Shown here: piece after piece, positions 9,008 to 17,301 of the stretch
Layout of the letters: the number at the start of each line of letters is the position of its first letter
How positions within the stretch are numbered: the first letter of the stretch is position 1
Source of the DNA: Herpetosiphon aurantiacus DSM 785
GTDB taxonomy: Bacteria; Chloroflexota; Chloroflexia; Chloroflexales; Herpetosiphonaceae
DNA length: 64,000 nt
Direction: 5' to 3'
Assembly (NCBI GenBank): GCA_000018565.1
Contig: CP000875.1
Span: forward strand, 4,665,199 to 4,729,198
The notes under the pieces: model-generated
The model's input: only the letters and a program-made list of their open reading frames with translations
The model's database searches: none
What the model was told of the DNA's origin: nothing
Program-made: the position numbers and the translations under genes

Positions 9008-10135
9008 TTACATTGAGCCAGTTGGCTCTTTGGCTAGTTGGCGGCGTTTATGGCCAAAACGTGGCATGTTGAAACATAATGGCAGCGGACGTTCGCCTGT
9101 CCAAGGGGCTGGCGGGGCGGTTACCAATTTGGCTAATTCGATCAACACTTGATCGTAATTGACCCGCCAACCAGCAAAATCACGCCATGCTTGGTCGCGA
9201 TCAGCTTTGAGTGGCACGCCACTAGCGATCAATTCAGCACAAGCCTGATCAAAATCAGCCCGCGTGATGCTAATTGGATCATCGGCATGCGGCGTGGCAT
9301 TGTAGGGAATCATATACAAATCGGCGATGCGGCGCAGCGCCAAATAGCCCGCCCGAATGCACAAATCGGCATCTGGCTGGCGCGGGATATCAAGGGTCGA
9401 AACTGCCAACGCTGCGGAATCCAACACCGCCGCTGAAGCGGTGATCCACGAGCGATACGGCTGGGGCGAACGAAAAAACGCCAAGGCCGCAAAGGTGGTA
9501 TGGCTCTCCTCTAATTCGGCAAACCATTGCTCCCAAATTGCCCATTGCTCAGGCATACGCTCCAAATTATGAATCCGCTGATAGCGCTGAATCATGGTAA
9601 TTGCCGATGGCGGCGTGCCTGCCCGCACTTCCAGCAAGGTCACGGCTTCTTCGCGCTTGGAAAAAGCCCCGTACATCGTTGGCAGATAGGCAATTAACAA
9701 AGCCACAATGCCTAAGCCAACCGTTGCCGCCAAAAAGGCCAAAATTGTTTCAACCGTTGAATCAACTGCGGCAAACCCCAGCGTCAACATCGACGAGCCA
9801 CTCAGCAAAAATGCTTTACTCCAAGGATGCTCGCCAACCGCCCAAAACATACAGGTAAAGCCGGCAATTGCCAACACCATCCAAACCACTGGAATAATCA
9901 GCAAGGCCACTGGCGCATAAAATGCCAGCACCCGATCGGCTTGTTCGTAGTTGTTGATTCGGCGCAAACGCACCAAAAAGCAGCCGTAGACCAGCCGAAA
10001 GGTGGTGCGCGTCAGCCAAACATTATCGCCGCGTGGCAACACGACCATGCGAATCGCACTAAATAGCGTGAATGCCACAATCACCAGCCCGATCAAAAAC
10101 ACCCCAAGATTGATTAATCCCTCAACAATTGTCAT
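9008..10135 (-). CDS. Membrane protein with potassium-channel-like pore segment
   Basis: The start is ATG at 10135, preceded by a GAGGA site; an upstream in-frame start at 10201 lacks one. The 375-residue product has a first helix (residues 3-30), a basic cytosolic linker with FRLVYGCFLVRLRR, a second helix (about 72-97), a re-entrant segment SGSSMLTLGFA near 115, and a third helix (about 125-150). Helix-pore-helix with a TLGF core resembles the TVGYG selectivity filter of K+ channels but lacks the exact signature. The C-terminal 220 residues are soluble and helical. An ion-channel or sensor role is inference. The gene is monocistronic. Confidence 0.6.
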   Translation of the reverse strand: MTIVEGLINLGVFLIGLVIVAFTLFSAIRMVVLPRGDNVWLTRTTFRLVYGCFLVRLRRINNYEQADRVLAFYAPVALLIIPVVWMVLAIAGFTCMFWAVGEHPWSKAFLLSGSSMLTLGFAAVDSTVETILAFLAATVGLGIVALLIAYLPTMYGAFSKREEAVTLLEVRAGTPPSAITMIQRYQRIHNLERMPEQWAIWEQWFAELEESHTTFAALAFFRSPQPYRSWITASAAVLDSAALAVSTLDIPRQPDADLCIRAGYLALRRIADLYMIPYNATPHADDPISITRADFDQACAELIASGVPLKADRDQAWRDFAGWRVNYDQVLIELAKLVTAPPAPWTGERPLPLCFNMPRFGHKRRQLAKEPTGSM

Positions 10136-10190
10136 AGTATCCTCGATGCTTGCAAGTGCCTTGGGATATTGTATACCTTGAAGAATAAAG

Positions 10191-10600
10191 TCAGAAGGCA
10201 AAAATCAAAAATGGCTTGGGAACATTTCGTGTTATTGGGGGCTGGGGATTGGGGGCTGGAGATTGGGCGAATTAACCGCGAAGAGCACGAAGCACACAAA
10301 GAACGAGGGAATCAGAAGTCAGAATGCGAGATAAAAGTTTTGAACTATCCCACCACTGGCCCCTGATCCCTGAATCCTAGTCCCTCTCCTGCTCTGCGTT
10401 AAAATTTAATGCTCAAACCCTGTTCCTATGCTCTATGTGTAATGGTTCATTCGGTTGGCAACCATGGTTCATTCCCTCACCCCCTGACCCCCTCTCCCGC
10501 ACGCGAGGCGAGGGGAACCGCTCTGGGAGTTCTCCCCTCGCCCGCCGCCGTGGGAGAGGGGTTGGGGGTGAGGGAACGCTGGCGGTTGTTAATACAATGA
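10191..10600. repeat. Repeat mosaic filling the gap before galK
   Basis: Successive modules are: an AAAATCAAAAATGG tract (about 10200); a 7-nt-period GGGGGCTGGGGATTGGGGG tract (10237-10263); AACCGCGAAGAGCACGAAG, the inverse of the CTTCGTG array (10270-10305); CCCCTGATCCCTGAATCC (10361-10380); a CTCTATGTGTAATGG segment; and a CCCTCACCCCC/GGGGGTGAGGG double hairpin (10477-10583). All modules recur elsewhere in the window in other orders. No gene is supported. Confidence 0.75.
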
Positions 10601-10610
10601 ACGATTACAT

Positions 10611-11741
10611 CTATGCTCTAGGTTCTTCAATGGTTAATGCTGAGGCTTTGGTGCTAAAGGCTTCGCAGGTGCGGCCAGTTGCGGCATGATAGGCTGGACT
10701 TAAGGCCACAATCACCGCATCAACGTGGCTGGCTTCGACCAAGGCCACGCAGCAGCCACCAAAGCCAGCGCCAGTTAGGCGAGCACCCCAAACCCCAGGC
10801 ATATCGCGCAACAACTCAGTTAGTTGATCAAGCTCAGGGCCGCTAACTTCATAATCATCGCGCAGGCTCCAATGCGATTCGTTCATCAACTCGCCAACGT
10901 AGCCAAAATCGCCTGCCCGAAACGCGGCGGCGGCTTTATGCACCCGCTCATTTTCGCTGACAACATGGCGGGCACGTCGATAAATCACTTCTTCAAAGCG
11001 ATCTTGTTCAACGGCTTGGGCCAGCAAATCGCTGTTAACATCGCGCAAATCGTTGATGTTTGGGTCGAGTTGACGCAAGATTGCTACAGCTTGTTCACAT
11101 TCGGCGCGGCGTTGATTATAAGCCGAGCCAGCCAAGGTGCGTGGCACGCCACTATCAATCACCAAAACTGCCACTTCAGCCGGAATCGGCACGGCCTCAA
11201 TTTCCAACGAGCGGCAATCGATTAATGTGGCATGGCCGGCAACGCCTGCGGCAATCGCAAGCTGATCCATAATTCCACAATTAACATGGGCATATTCAAT
11301 TTCGGCGCGTTGGGCAATTTTAGCTAATTCAGCGGGAGCAATCGTGATGCCTTGGGCGTAGAGTAAGCTAAAAGCCAAGCCAACTTCTAATGATGCTGAC
11401 GAGCTTAATCCGCCACTCAGCGGCAAATCACCATCAATATTAATCTCAGCGCCTTGCAACGCGTAGCCAGCATCAAGCAAGGATTGGGCTGTTCCGCGCA
11501 CATAATCACGCCAATCGCCGTGCGTGCCAGCCGCCAAATTAGCCAAATCGGCTTGATCATGTGCGTTGAAACGTAGGGCATGCACAATCAACTGCTGATC
11601 ATCACGGGGTTGAACCTGAAACGTCGTACCACGTTCAAGCGCCAGTGGCATAACAAACCCAGCGTTGTAATCGGTATGCTCGCCAATTAAATTTACCCGA
11701 CCTGGAGAACGAACAAAAAATGCAGCTTTAACCTCGGTCAT
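10611..11741 (-). CDS. galK: Galactokinase
   Basis: A 376-residue GHMP kinase. The N-terminal galactokinase signature GRVNLIGEHTDYN lies near residue 15 and sets specificity within the GHMP group; the ATP loop LPLSGGLSSSASLEVG is near 115; the C-terminal GHMP motif LTGAGFGGCCVAL is near 335. It phosphorylates galactose at C1 using ATP in the Leloir pathway. ATG at 11741 has GGAG 9 nt upstream; an in-frame TTG at 11756 is less likely. No galT or galE is adjacent, so the pathway genes are dispersed. Confidence 0.93.
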   Translation of the reverse strand: MTEVKAAFFVRSPGRVNLIGEHTDYNAGFVMPLALERGTTFQVQPRDDQQLIVHALRFNAHDQADLANLAAGTHGDWRDYVRGTAQSLLDAGYALQGAEINIDGDLPLSGGLSSSASLEVGLAFSLLYAQGITIAPAELAKIAQRAEIEYAHVNCGIMDQLAIAAGVAGHATLIDCRSLEIEAVPIPAEVAVLVIDSGVPRTLAGSAYNQRRAECEQAVAILRQLDPNINDLRDVNSDLLAQAVEQDRFEEVIYRRARHVVSENERVHKAAAAFRAGDFGYVGELMNESHWSLRDDYEVSGPELDQLTELLRDMPGVWGARLTGAGFGGCCVALVEASHVDAVIVALSPAYHAATGRTCEAFSTKASALTIEEPRA

Positions 11742-11834
11742 AGCCAAATGCTCCAAAATCTATCAAATGGGTACGTTAGCGAGCGAAGGAGCACTGCCAA
11801 GTTCAGTGGAATACAGCAGAGGGTATAGACCAAA

Positions 11835-11862
11835 CAGCACCCAATAGCGGGATTGGATGCTG
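11835..11862 (-). terminator. Possible terminator hairpin downstream of cystathionine beta-synthase
   Basis: CAGCACCCAAT pairs with ATTGGATGCTG (one mismatch) around a 6-nt loop. On the minus strand it is followed by TTTGG, a weak T tract. It lies 60 bp past the cystathionine beta-synthase stop and 90 bp before galK. Confidence 0.45.
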
Positions 11863-11921
11863 CTTGTCGAATGAGCCACAGCCGATCTTGCAAGCCAACG
11901 CACGAAGCGATTGGCTAGATC

Positions 11922-13313
11922 TTATGCCTTATTGGCTAAATAATCAATCATGTCAATTTTGGTGATGATCCCGCGTACAACGTCGGATTCATCGACCACC
12001 ACCCCGACTTGACCACGGCTAAATACTTCGGTCAACGCGTCGATACTCGTGTCGGGGCCGACGGTTGCCACGGCGCTACTGACAATATCGCTAATTTGGT
12101 GATCCATCTGACCAGCGCCCGAAAGCAGATAATCCAACAAATCAACTTCAGTAATCAAGCCAACCAAGGTGCCATCATCGCGCACGACTGGCATTTGCGA
12201 AATATCGTTGGCTTTCATATCTTGGATAACTTGGGCCACGGTGTGGGTTGCTTTGGCTGAAATGACCGAGCGTGGCCGAATATCAAGCAATTGGCTAATT
12301 GGTTCGCTTTCCAAGAAACCATTTTCGCGCATCCAATCGTCTGAGAAGATTTTGCTGATGTAGCGCACGCCCGAATCGGGCAGCAGGATCACAGCAGTTT
12401 TGCTTTCGTCCCAATTTTGAGCACGCAACCAGCGCATCGCACCTGCCACGGCCATGCCACACGAACCGCCGACAAACAAGCCTTCTTCGCGCACCATGCG
12501 GCGAGTCATCACGAACGATTCTTTATCACCAACCTGCACCACATCATCAACATATTGGAAGTGCATCGTGGTGGGCAAGAAATCTTCGCCAACCCCTTCA
12601 ACTTTATAGCCAAAGGCTGGGCCAAGCTGGCCAGTGCGGAAATATTCGGTATACAACGAACCAACTGGGTCAATCCCGACGACTTGAATATTGGGATTTT
12701 GCTCTTTCAAGAATTTAGCCGTACCGCTGATTGTACCGCCAGTGCCCATGCCTGCGATAAAGGCATCGATTTTGCCAGCAGTTTGTCGCCAGATTTCAGG
12801 GCCAGTGGTACGGTAGTGGGCCTCAGGATTGGCTTGGTTCCAATATTGACCAGCTAAAATTGCATTAGGAGTTTCTTCGGCCAAGCGCTTGGAAACCGAA
12901 TAATACGAGCGTGGATCGTCTGGCTCGACAGCAGTTGGGGTAATTACGACTTTGGCTCCTAAAGCACGCAAATAACGAATTTTTTCGTCACTCATTTTGT
13001 CGGGCATCACAAAAATCGTTTTGTAACCACGGATTGCTGCGGCAATTGCTAAGCCCGCGCCAGTATTCCCGCTGGTTGGTTCGACAATCGTGCCACCTGG
13101 TTTGAGTCGGCCTGAGCGCTCGGCATCCTCGATCATGGCAATCCCGATGCGGTCTTTGACCGAACCACCTGGATTCATGTATTCGACTTTGGCCAGCACT
13201 TGAGCGCGAACCCCCCGATTAACCCGATTCAAGCGAACCAAGGGCGTGTTGCCGATCGCGTCCAAAATGGTGTCGTGAATTTGCGGCATCGCCATTGTTG
13301 CCGTCTCTGTCAT
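11922..13313 (-). CDS. Cystathionine beta-synthase (PLP domain plus two CBS domains)
   Basis: The 463-residue protein belongs to fold-type II PLP enzymes. NPGGSVKDR (about 45) carries the Schiff-base lysine, TSGNTG (about 80) binds the substrate carboxylate, GTGGTISGT (about 190) binds the PLP phosphate, and GGSCGMA is near 290. Residues about 340-463 form two CBS domains (VISAKATHTVAQVI and VATVGPDTSIDALTEVF). This order is that of cystathionine beta-synthase, which condenses serine (or O-acetylserine) with homocysteine; a cysteine-synthase role cannot be excluded. I chose ATG 13313 because AGGAG lies 6 nt upstream; ATG 13343 gives 10 more residues with a weaker site. Confidence 0.88.
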   Translation of the reverse strand: MTETATMAMPQIHDTILDAIGNTPLVRLNRVNRGVRAQVLAKVEYMNPGGSVKDRIGIAMIEDAERSGRLKPGGTIVEPTSGNTGAGLAIAAAIRGYKTIFVMPDKMSDEKIRYLRALGAKVVITPTAVEPDDPRSYYSVSKRLAEETPNAILAGQYWNQANPEAHYRTTGPEIWRQTAGKIDAFIAGMGTGGTISGTAKFLKEQNPNIQVVGIDPVGSLYTEYFRTGQLGPAFGYKVEGVGEDFLPTTMHFQYVDDVVQVGDKESFVMTRRMVREEGLFVGGSCGMAVAGAMRWLRAQNWDESKTAVILLPDSGVRYISKIFSDDWMRENGFLESEPISQLLDIRPRSVISAKATHTVAQVIQDMKANDISQMPVVRDDGTLVGLITEVDLLDYLLSGAGQMDHQISDIVSSAVATVGPDTSIDALTEVFSRGQVGVVVDESDVVRGIITKIDMIDYLANKA

Positions 13314-13439
13314 TGGGTGCTCCTGAGTTGATTGATCTGTCATGCTTTCTATCCTAATCGCAAAAATTCAATGTCGCAAGCGCAAGGCTTGGCCTCATGG
13401 TAGCACAAAGCAAGGAGGAAGTTTAGAACCTAGCGCATC

Positions 13440-13612
13440 AATGTAAGGGCTTATGAACTTAATAATCCATCCCTCTTGTTCCCTTTTCAAGGGTAGGTTT
13501 TAATCGTGGTCTGTTTCGAACTACGGATTCCGTGGTTCATCGATGGATAACGAACTGCCCCTGATTGCGCTCGAGGGGATGCGAGGGATCAAAGCCCCTG
13601 GTCATCCAATAA
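13440..13612. repeat. Diverged repeat-module remnant in gap upstream of cystathionine beta-synthase
   Basis: The gap 13344-13625 has no gene. It contains TTTTCAAGGGTAGGTTTTAA (13486-13505), a module also found at 22872, 54116, 54284 (inverted), 55075 and 61484 (inverted). A partly inverted CTGCCCCTGATTGCGC and CGAGGGGATGCGAGGG tract follows. Confidence 0.55.
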
Positions 13613-13625
13613 GCCATTGGAAGTG

Positions 13626-14261
13626 CTAGCGAGCTTGAAATAGTGCCAAATAGGCGGGATGCCAAGGCAAATTGCGCCATAGAACCGCAGGAGCAAAGGG
13701 TGAATAGGTTTCAAAGACAGTTTTGAACCCAGCAGCTTCAGCAACGCCGCGAAATTCAGCCCCACTTGGCCGATAAATATGGGTTGGGTCGGCATCATAC
13801 GAGCCGCGATAAATGCGGGCTTGCAACCGATTGCCAATTGTCGGCAAGTGCGCTACAAACAAACCACCTACTTGCAAGCGTTCGCGAATTGCGGCAACCG
13901 CTAAGGCTGGCTGCTCCAAATGTTCAACCACGTTGATCGCGGTAATCACATCGAAATTAACGCTAAATGGCAGTCCATCTAAAATGCTGCCAACGAATAA
14001 TTTGGCTTGGGGCATGCGTTGTTGCGCTTGCGCCACAGCATAAGCTGAAATATCAGTGCCAAATGGCTCAAACGGCGGGGTCATCGACTGCAAAAATAAG
14101 CCTAAGCCGCAGCCAATATCCAACAGTCGCCCAGTTTGGCGAAAACGCAATACATGGCGACGAATATACCGATCACGTAAGGTATCAACCAAGCTTTTGC
14201 GTCCAGCCTCAGGCCGCGACATCGCATAGTAGGCCTGATCATAGGCATTTCCATCGGGCAT
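13626..14261 (-). CDS. SAM-dependent methyltransferase, class I
   Basis: A 211-residue protein with SAM motif I LLDIGCGLGLFL near residue 50, motif II around FGTDISAYAV, and the post-motif FDVITAINVVEHLEQP near 105. This is the arrangement of UbiE/COQ5-like class I methyltransferases. The HLEQP element and the later HIYRPS segment resemble methyltransferases acting on lipids or glycans, but the substrate cannot be told. ATG 14261 has a GAAGGGG site about 10 nt upstream; an in-frame TTG at 14300 is less likely. It stands alone between repeat-rich gaps. Confidence 0.82.
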   Translation of the reverse strand: MPDGNAYDQAYYAMSRPEAGRKSLVDTLRDRYIRRHVLRFRQTGRLLDIGCGLGLFLQSMTPPFEPFGTDISAYAVAQAQQRMPQAKLFVGSILDGLPFSVNFDVITAINVVEHLEQPALAVAAIRERLQVGGLFVAHLPTIGNRLQARIYRGSYDADPTHIYRPSGAEFRGVAEAAGFKTVFETYSPFAPAVLWRNLPWHPAYLALFQAR

Positions 14262-14366
14262 AGCAGCAACCCCTTCAATTAACAATCTACCTAGGCTCAA
14301 TCATGGTGATAGCGATTGAGCACCAAAATGTGTGCCAGTATTCAGTGTAGCATCAAACTGCATTAT

Positions 14367-14541
14367 TGATCCACGAAGCAACATGAAGGGCACAAAAACG
14401 GTTTTTAGCCACAGATGAACACAGATTAAGCAGATTATTCCTCTATGGCTAGGCACTAGAAGTTCGCATCCTCATGACATTTCATCGCTCGTCCCTCATA
14501 ATTCATCCTTTGGTTCTCTGCGCCTTTGCGTTAAAACTCTT
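14367..14541. repeat. Short-period dispersed repeats (CTTCGTG-type, CACAGATGAACACAGATT, CTTTGCGTTAAAA)
   Basis: The 400-bp gap before the pseudokinase gene holds GATCCACGAAGCAACATGAAGG (inverted CTTCGTG array), then AGCCACAGATGAACACAGATT, then CTCTGCGCCTTTGCGTTAAAA (14516-14537). The middle module reappears inverted at 17240-17262 (AATCTGTGTGAATCTGTGGC). These are degenerate short-period arrays, not genes. Confidence 0.6.
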
Positions 14542-14620
14542 GCTCACGATCTTCAATCATTACAATTTCAAAACAAATGTACTAAAATAGATTAATTCGC
14601 GCAATCATGGCAAGGTCAAT

Positions 14621-14630
14621 GTGCTATACT
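14621..14630 (+). promoter_or_regulatory. Extended -10 promoter element
   Basis: TGCTATACT at 14622-14630 is an extended -10 box 35 bp before the ATG at 14665. No good -35 box is visible, which fits extended -10 promoters. Confidence 0.4.
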
Positions 14631-14664
14631 GCCGATGAAATGTGCAACTAGAGGAGCGACCGCA

Positions 14665-16575
14665 ATGAGTGCCCCTGCATCTCGGGCTAAAACAACTGCG
14701 ACACCGCGCCGCGACGATGATCATGAACTGCGCAATTATCGCTTGGAAGAGCGGATAGGCCAGGAAGAGTTAACGACCATCTATCGCGCTCGCCACCTAA
14801 CCCTTGATCGCCCGGTTGAGGTGCATGTGTTACGCCGTTCAGATTGGGTTTCGGTCAGCCGATTTGGGCAGGCCGCCCGTTTGGCTGCTCGGCTCAAACA
14901 TCCAACAATTGTGCCAGTGATTGATGCTGGCCACGATGATCGGTTTGGTTACTATTTGGTTACGCCGCCGCTCGGTGGGCGCTTGTTGCAAGAGGTGCTT
15001 GAAGATGGGGCGCTCTCAATTGGCGATGCTGTGCGTATTTTCAGCGATATTGCCAAAGCCCTCGACACAATTCACGCCGAAAAAATCGTGCATCGCGATA
15101 TTCAGCCAGGTACAATTGTCGTTACCGAGGCGATCCATGATCAAGCAGTTACTCGCCATGGCTTTTTGACCAACTTTAGCTTGGCTTGGAGCAGCGATGG
15201 GCCAGATCTTTCGCAACTTGAAGAGGCTGATTATTTGACGGCTTACGCTCCACCAGAGCAAGATTTTAAGCAAAATGCCACCGAACCAAGCCTTGATATT
15301 TATGCCTTGGGGGCAGTGCTTTACCATATGTTAACGGGTGAAGTGCCACCAGCCCCCGGCCAAACCCCCAAATCGTTAGGCGATTTCAATGTAGCCTTAG
15401 CTCCAGCTGATCGAGTGTTACGGCGTTTGCTCTCACCTCAAGCCTCAGTGCGTTATAGTTCGGCTAATCAGGCTGCGGCAGCCTTACGTCAAGCCTTGCG
15501 CGAAGCCTTACCCGCTGAAACCAGCACGACCCTTGCGCCAATCGCCGCCAGCAGCGTGGAAAGCGAATGGCTTGAAAATCCAGTTGAAACAGTGTTGGTA
15601 GGGATTCTCGATGGCGATTTTGTGCAGCGTGGCCGCGAGTGGGGTCGCCAATTGCATGAGCCAACTAATTTGCGCAGTGTACTCAATCGCTGGAGCGGCC
15701 AAAATATGCTGCGGCGGCGCGATTTGGGCAACGCGCTTGTGCCCGAACGGGTGGTCAGCTATAACTTTTATACCTACGAACTACGGGCCTATTATGAAAC
15801 CCGCACCACGCCAGAGCCACGCGAAAAGCCCTATCAAGGCAGTCGCATCAGCACTAGCCAAAATCCACCTGGAGTTTGGCAAGTGATTTTGCCTGATCCT
15901 CAGCCATTTGACGAAATTCGCCCAACTGAGATGATTATTCCCAACTCCGAGCGGGTTGAGATGTGTATTTATTGTGGTGGCAAGGGCGATTTACACTGTA
16001 CCAAATGTCATGGCCGTGGCTTGCTCGAAACCAAACGGGTGCAAACCAATCCCGATGGAACCAAAGAGCGCCGCACGGTCACGCTCGATTGCCCTGAATG
16101 CGAAGGTGAGGGCCAAGCCGATTGTGGGCGTTGCCAAGGTTCGGGCCAAGTTTTGACCGAAGATGTCTTTTATTGGTCGCGTTGGGGCAAACTTTGGGAA
16201 AACACCGATGACGAAGCAGGCTTGCCGCTAGCCGATATTCGCGAAAAATCGCAGCAAGTCTATACTGCCCAAATTGATGTGCGCGATACCAAATGGCATG
16301 CGATTGCGCCATTGCATGAATTATTGCAAGCTGCCGAAAATGTCGATGCTGATCAGCAAACCCGCTTGTTGCATGCCGAATTAACCATTCATGGCACGCC
16401 CGTAACCGAAGTCGATTATACCGAGCGCAATCAAGCCCATACCTTATATATGATTGGCTTTGAGCCAACGATTATTCGTGGCAACTTTACCTTGTTTGAT
16501 CGCGAACGCATTGTGTTATATAGCGTGATTGGGGTTTTAGTGTTGATTGCAGTTATTGGATTTTTGATCTTTTAA
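14665..16575 (+). CDS. Kinase-fold (probable pseudokinase) protein fused to DnaJ-type zinc finger, C-terminal membrane anchor
   Basis: A 636-residue protein; ATG 14665 is chosen for GAGGAG 8 nt upstream. Residues 24-280 align with the Ser/Thr kinase fold: IVHRDIQPGT (142-151), YAPPEQ and DIYALG are recognisable. The catalytic set is damaged: the VAIK lysine is His54, the Mg-binding Asn after HRD is Thr150, and DFG reads NFS (170-172); only the HRD Asp145 remains. Residues 434-497 hold four CxxCxGxG-type repeats (C434/C437, C445/C448, C476/C479, C487/C490), as in the DnaJ zinc-binding domain. A hydrophobic helix occupies 617-636. It is probably a membrane-tethered scaffold rather than an active kinase. 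Monocistronic. Confidence 0.8.
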   Translation: MSAPASRAKTTATPRRDDDHELRNYRLEERIGQEELTTIYRARHLTLDRPVEVHVLRRSDWVSVSRFGQAARLAARLKHPTIVPVIDAGHDDRFGYYLVTPPLGGRLLQEVLEDGALSIGDAVRIFSDIAKALDTIHAEKIVHRDIQPGTIVVTEAIHDQAVTRHGFLTNFSLAWSSDGPDLSQLEEADYLTAYAPPEQDFKQNATEPSLDIYALGAVLYHMLTGEVPPAPGQTPKSLGDFNVALAPADRVLRRLLSPQASVRYSSANQAAAALRQALREALPAETSTTLAPIAASSVESEWLENPVETVLVGILDGDFVQRGREWGRQLHEPTNLRSVLNRWSGQNMLRRRDLGNALVPERVVSYNFYTYELRAYYETRTTPEPREKPYQGSRISTSQNPPGVWQVILPDPQPFDEIRPTEMIIPNSERVEMCIYCGGKGDLHCTKCHGRGLLETKRVQTNPDGTKERRTVTLDCPECEGEGQADCGRCQGSGQVLTEDVFYWSRWGKLWENTDDEAGLPLADIREKSQQVYTAQIDVRDTKWHAIAPLHELLQAAENVDADQQTRLLHAELTIHGTPVTEVDYTERNQAHTLYMIGFEPTIIRGNFTLFDRERIVLYSVIGVLVLIAVIGFLIF

Positions 16576-16584
16576 GCTAAACGT

Positions 16585-16620
16585 GCCGTCCTCAATTTCT
16601 TCCTCCTAATCGAGGACGGC
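16585..16620 (+). terminator. Stem-loop after the pseudokinase gene
   Basis: GCCGTCCTC and GAGGACGGC form a perfect 9-bp stem with an 18-nt loop, starting 10 bp after the stop. There is no T run, so termination without Rho is uncertain. Confidence 0.45.
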
Positions 16621-16687
16621 GCAACCCTCACTCAATCCTTCAATCCCACAAGCGCTGTTGTTTGCTTTGCTGCATCGTAATTATCCT

Positions 16688-17059
16688 TTAGCGTTGATAG
16701 AGCCGCATAAACCCAACTCGACTTTGTGGTTGCAGTTGCAAGGGTGTGTCTAAATTATGCACAGCCACCCCATCGAGCATGAGCCAACAATCGCCAGCCC
16801 GAAATGCGGCCTCAGCTTGGCTGCGCACATGTTCAGCAGCAATCATGGTGTTTGGCGTGGGTTTGGCAATCAAATAATTAAGTGCAATACTCGGAATATT
16901 GGCTTGCTGGCTTTGGCTTAGTTCGTGGTGTACATGCTCTTGCAGCAATTGCCGCGCTGAAATTTGGCCTGTTGGCAGGGGAATCAGGCTTGGTGCGGTG
17001 CGAAGTTCATTGCCAAGGCCTAGTAGGTGGGTGGTCACTGCGACACAGTTCATACTCAT
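16688..17059 (-). CDS. Hypothetical protein, 123 residues
   Basis: ATG 17059 is preceded by GAAGGATGTGTT, a usable ribosome-binding site; the longer frame to 17239 runs into repeat sequence. The product has a helical centre (ISARQLLQEHVHHELSQ, about 30-46) and a beta-rich C terminus with RAGDCWLMLDG and SRVGFMRLYQR. The GD-hydrophobic-DG pattern followed by a terminal beta strand recalls beta-grasp modifier proteins, but that is a weak impression. No function is assigned. It is convergent with the pseudokinase gene and separated from recF by a repeat-filled gap. Confidence 0.55.
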   Translation of the reverse strand: MSMNCVAVTTHLLGLGNELRTAPSLIPLPTGQISARQLLQEHVHHELSQSQQANIPSIALNYLIAKPTPNTMIAAEHVRSQAEAAFRAGDCWLMLDGVAVHNLDTPLQLQPQSRVGFMRLYQR

Positions 17060-17127
17060 AACACATCCTTCAACACAATTTGCGTGACGAACTAGAGCAT
17101 AGCGTAGGTTTGTGTCAACCAGTGTCA

Positions 17128-17299
17128 CAAAGCAGGGCAAAAGGCAGAAATCAAAAGGCAAAAGCATAGAGATCAGGATTCCGACATCAGAGAGTTGTAG
17201 CACAAGGAACACAGAGCATAGAACATCCAAATCATTCAAATCTGTGTGAATCTGTGGCTAACAAATTAAAGCATTCATGTTCTTCGTGGTTAAAAACCC
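17128..17299. repeat. Short-period repeat mosaic between hypothetical gene and recF
   Basis: Contains AAAAGGCAGAAATCAAAAGG (17140-17160), AGGAACACAGAGCATAGAAC, AATCTGTGTGAATCTGTGGC (17240-17260) and TTCTTCGTGGTTAAAAACCC (17280-17299). Each is a degenerate short-period array found elsewhere in the window. Confidence 0.6.
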
Positions 17300-17301
17300 A
17301 A

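Noticed and set aside
13490-13560. tRNA-like TTTCGAAC motif
   Set aside because: No cloverleaf arms could be paired around it.
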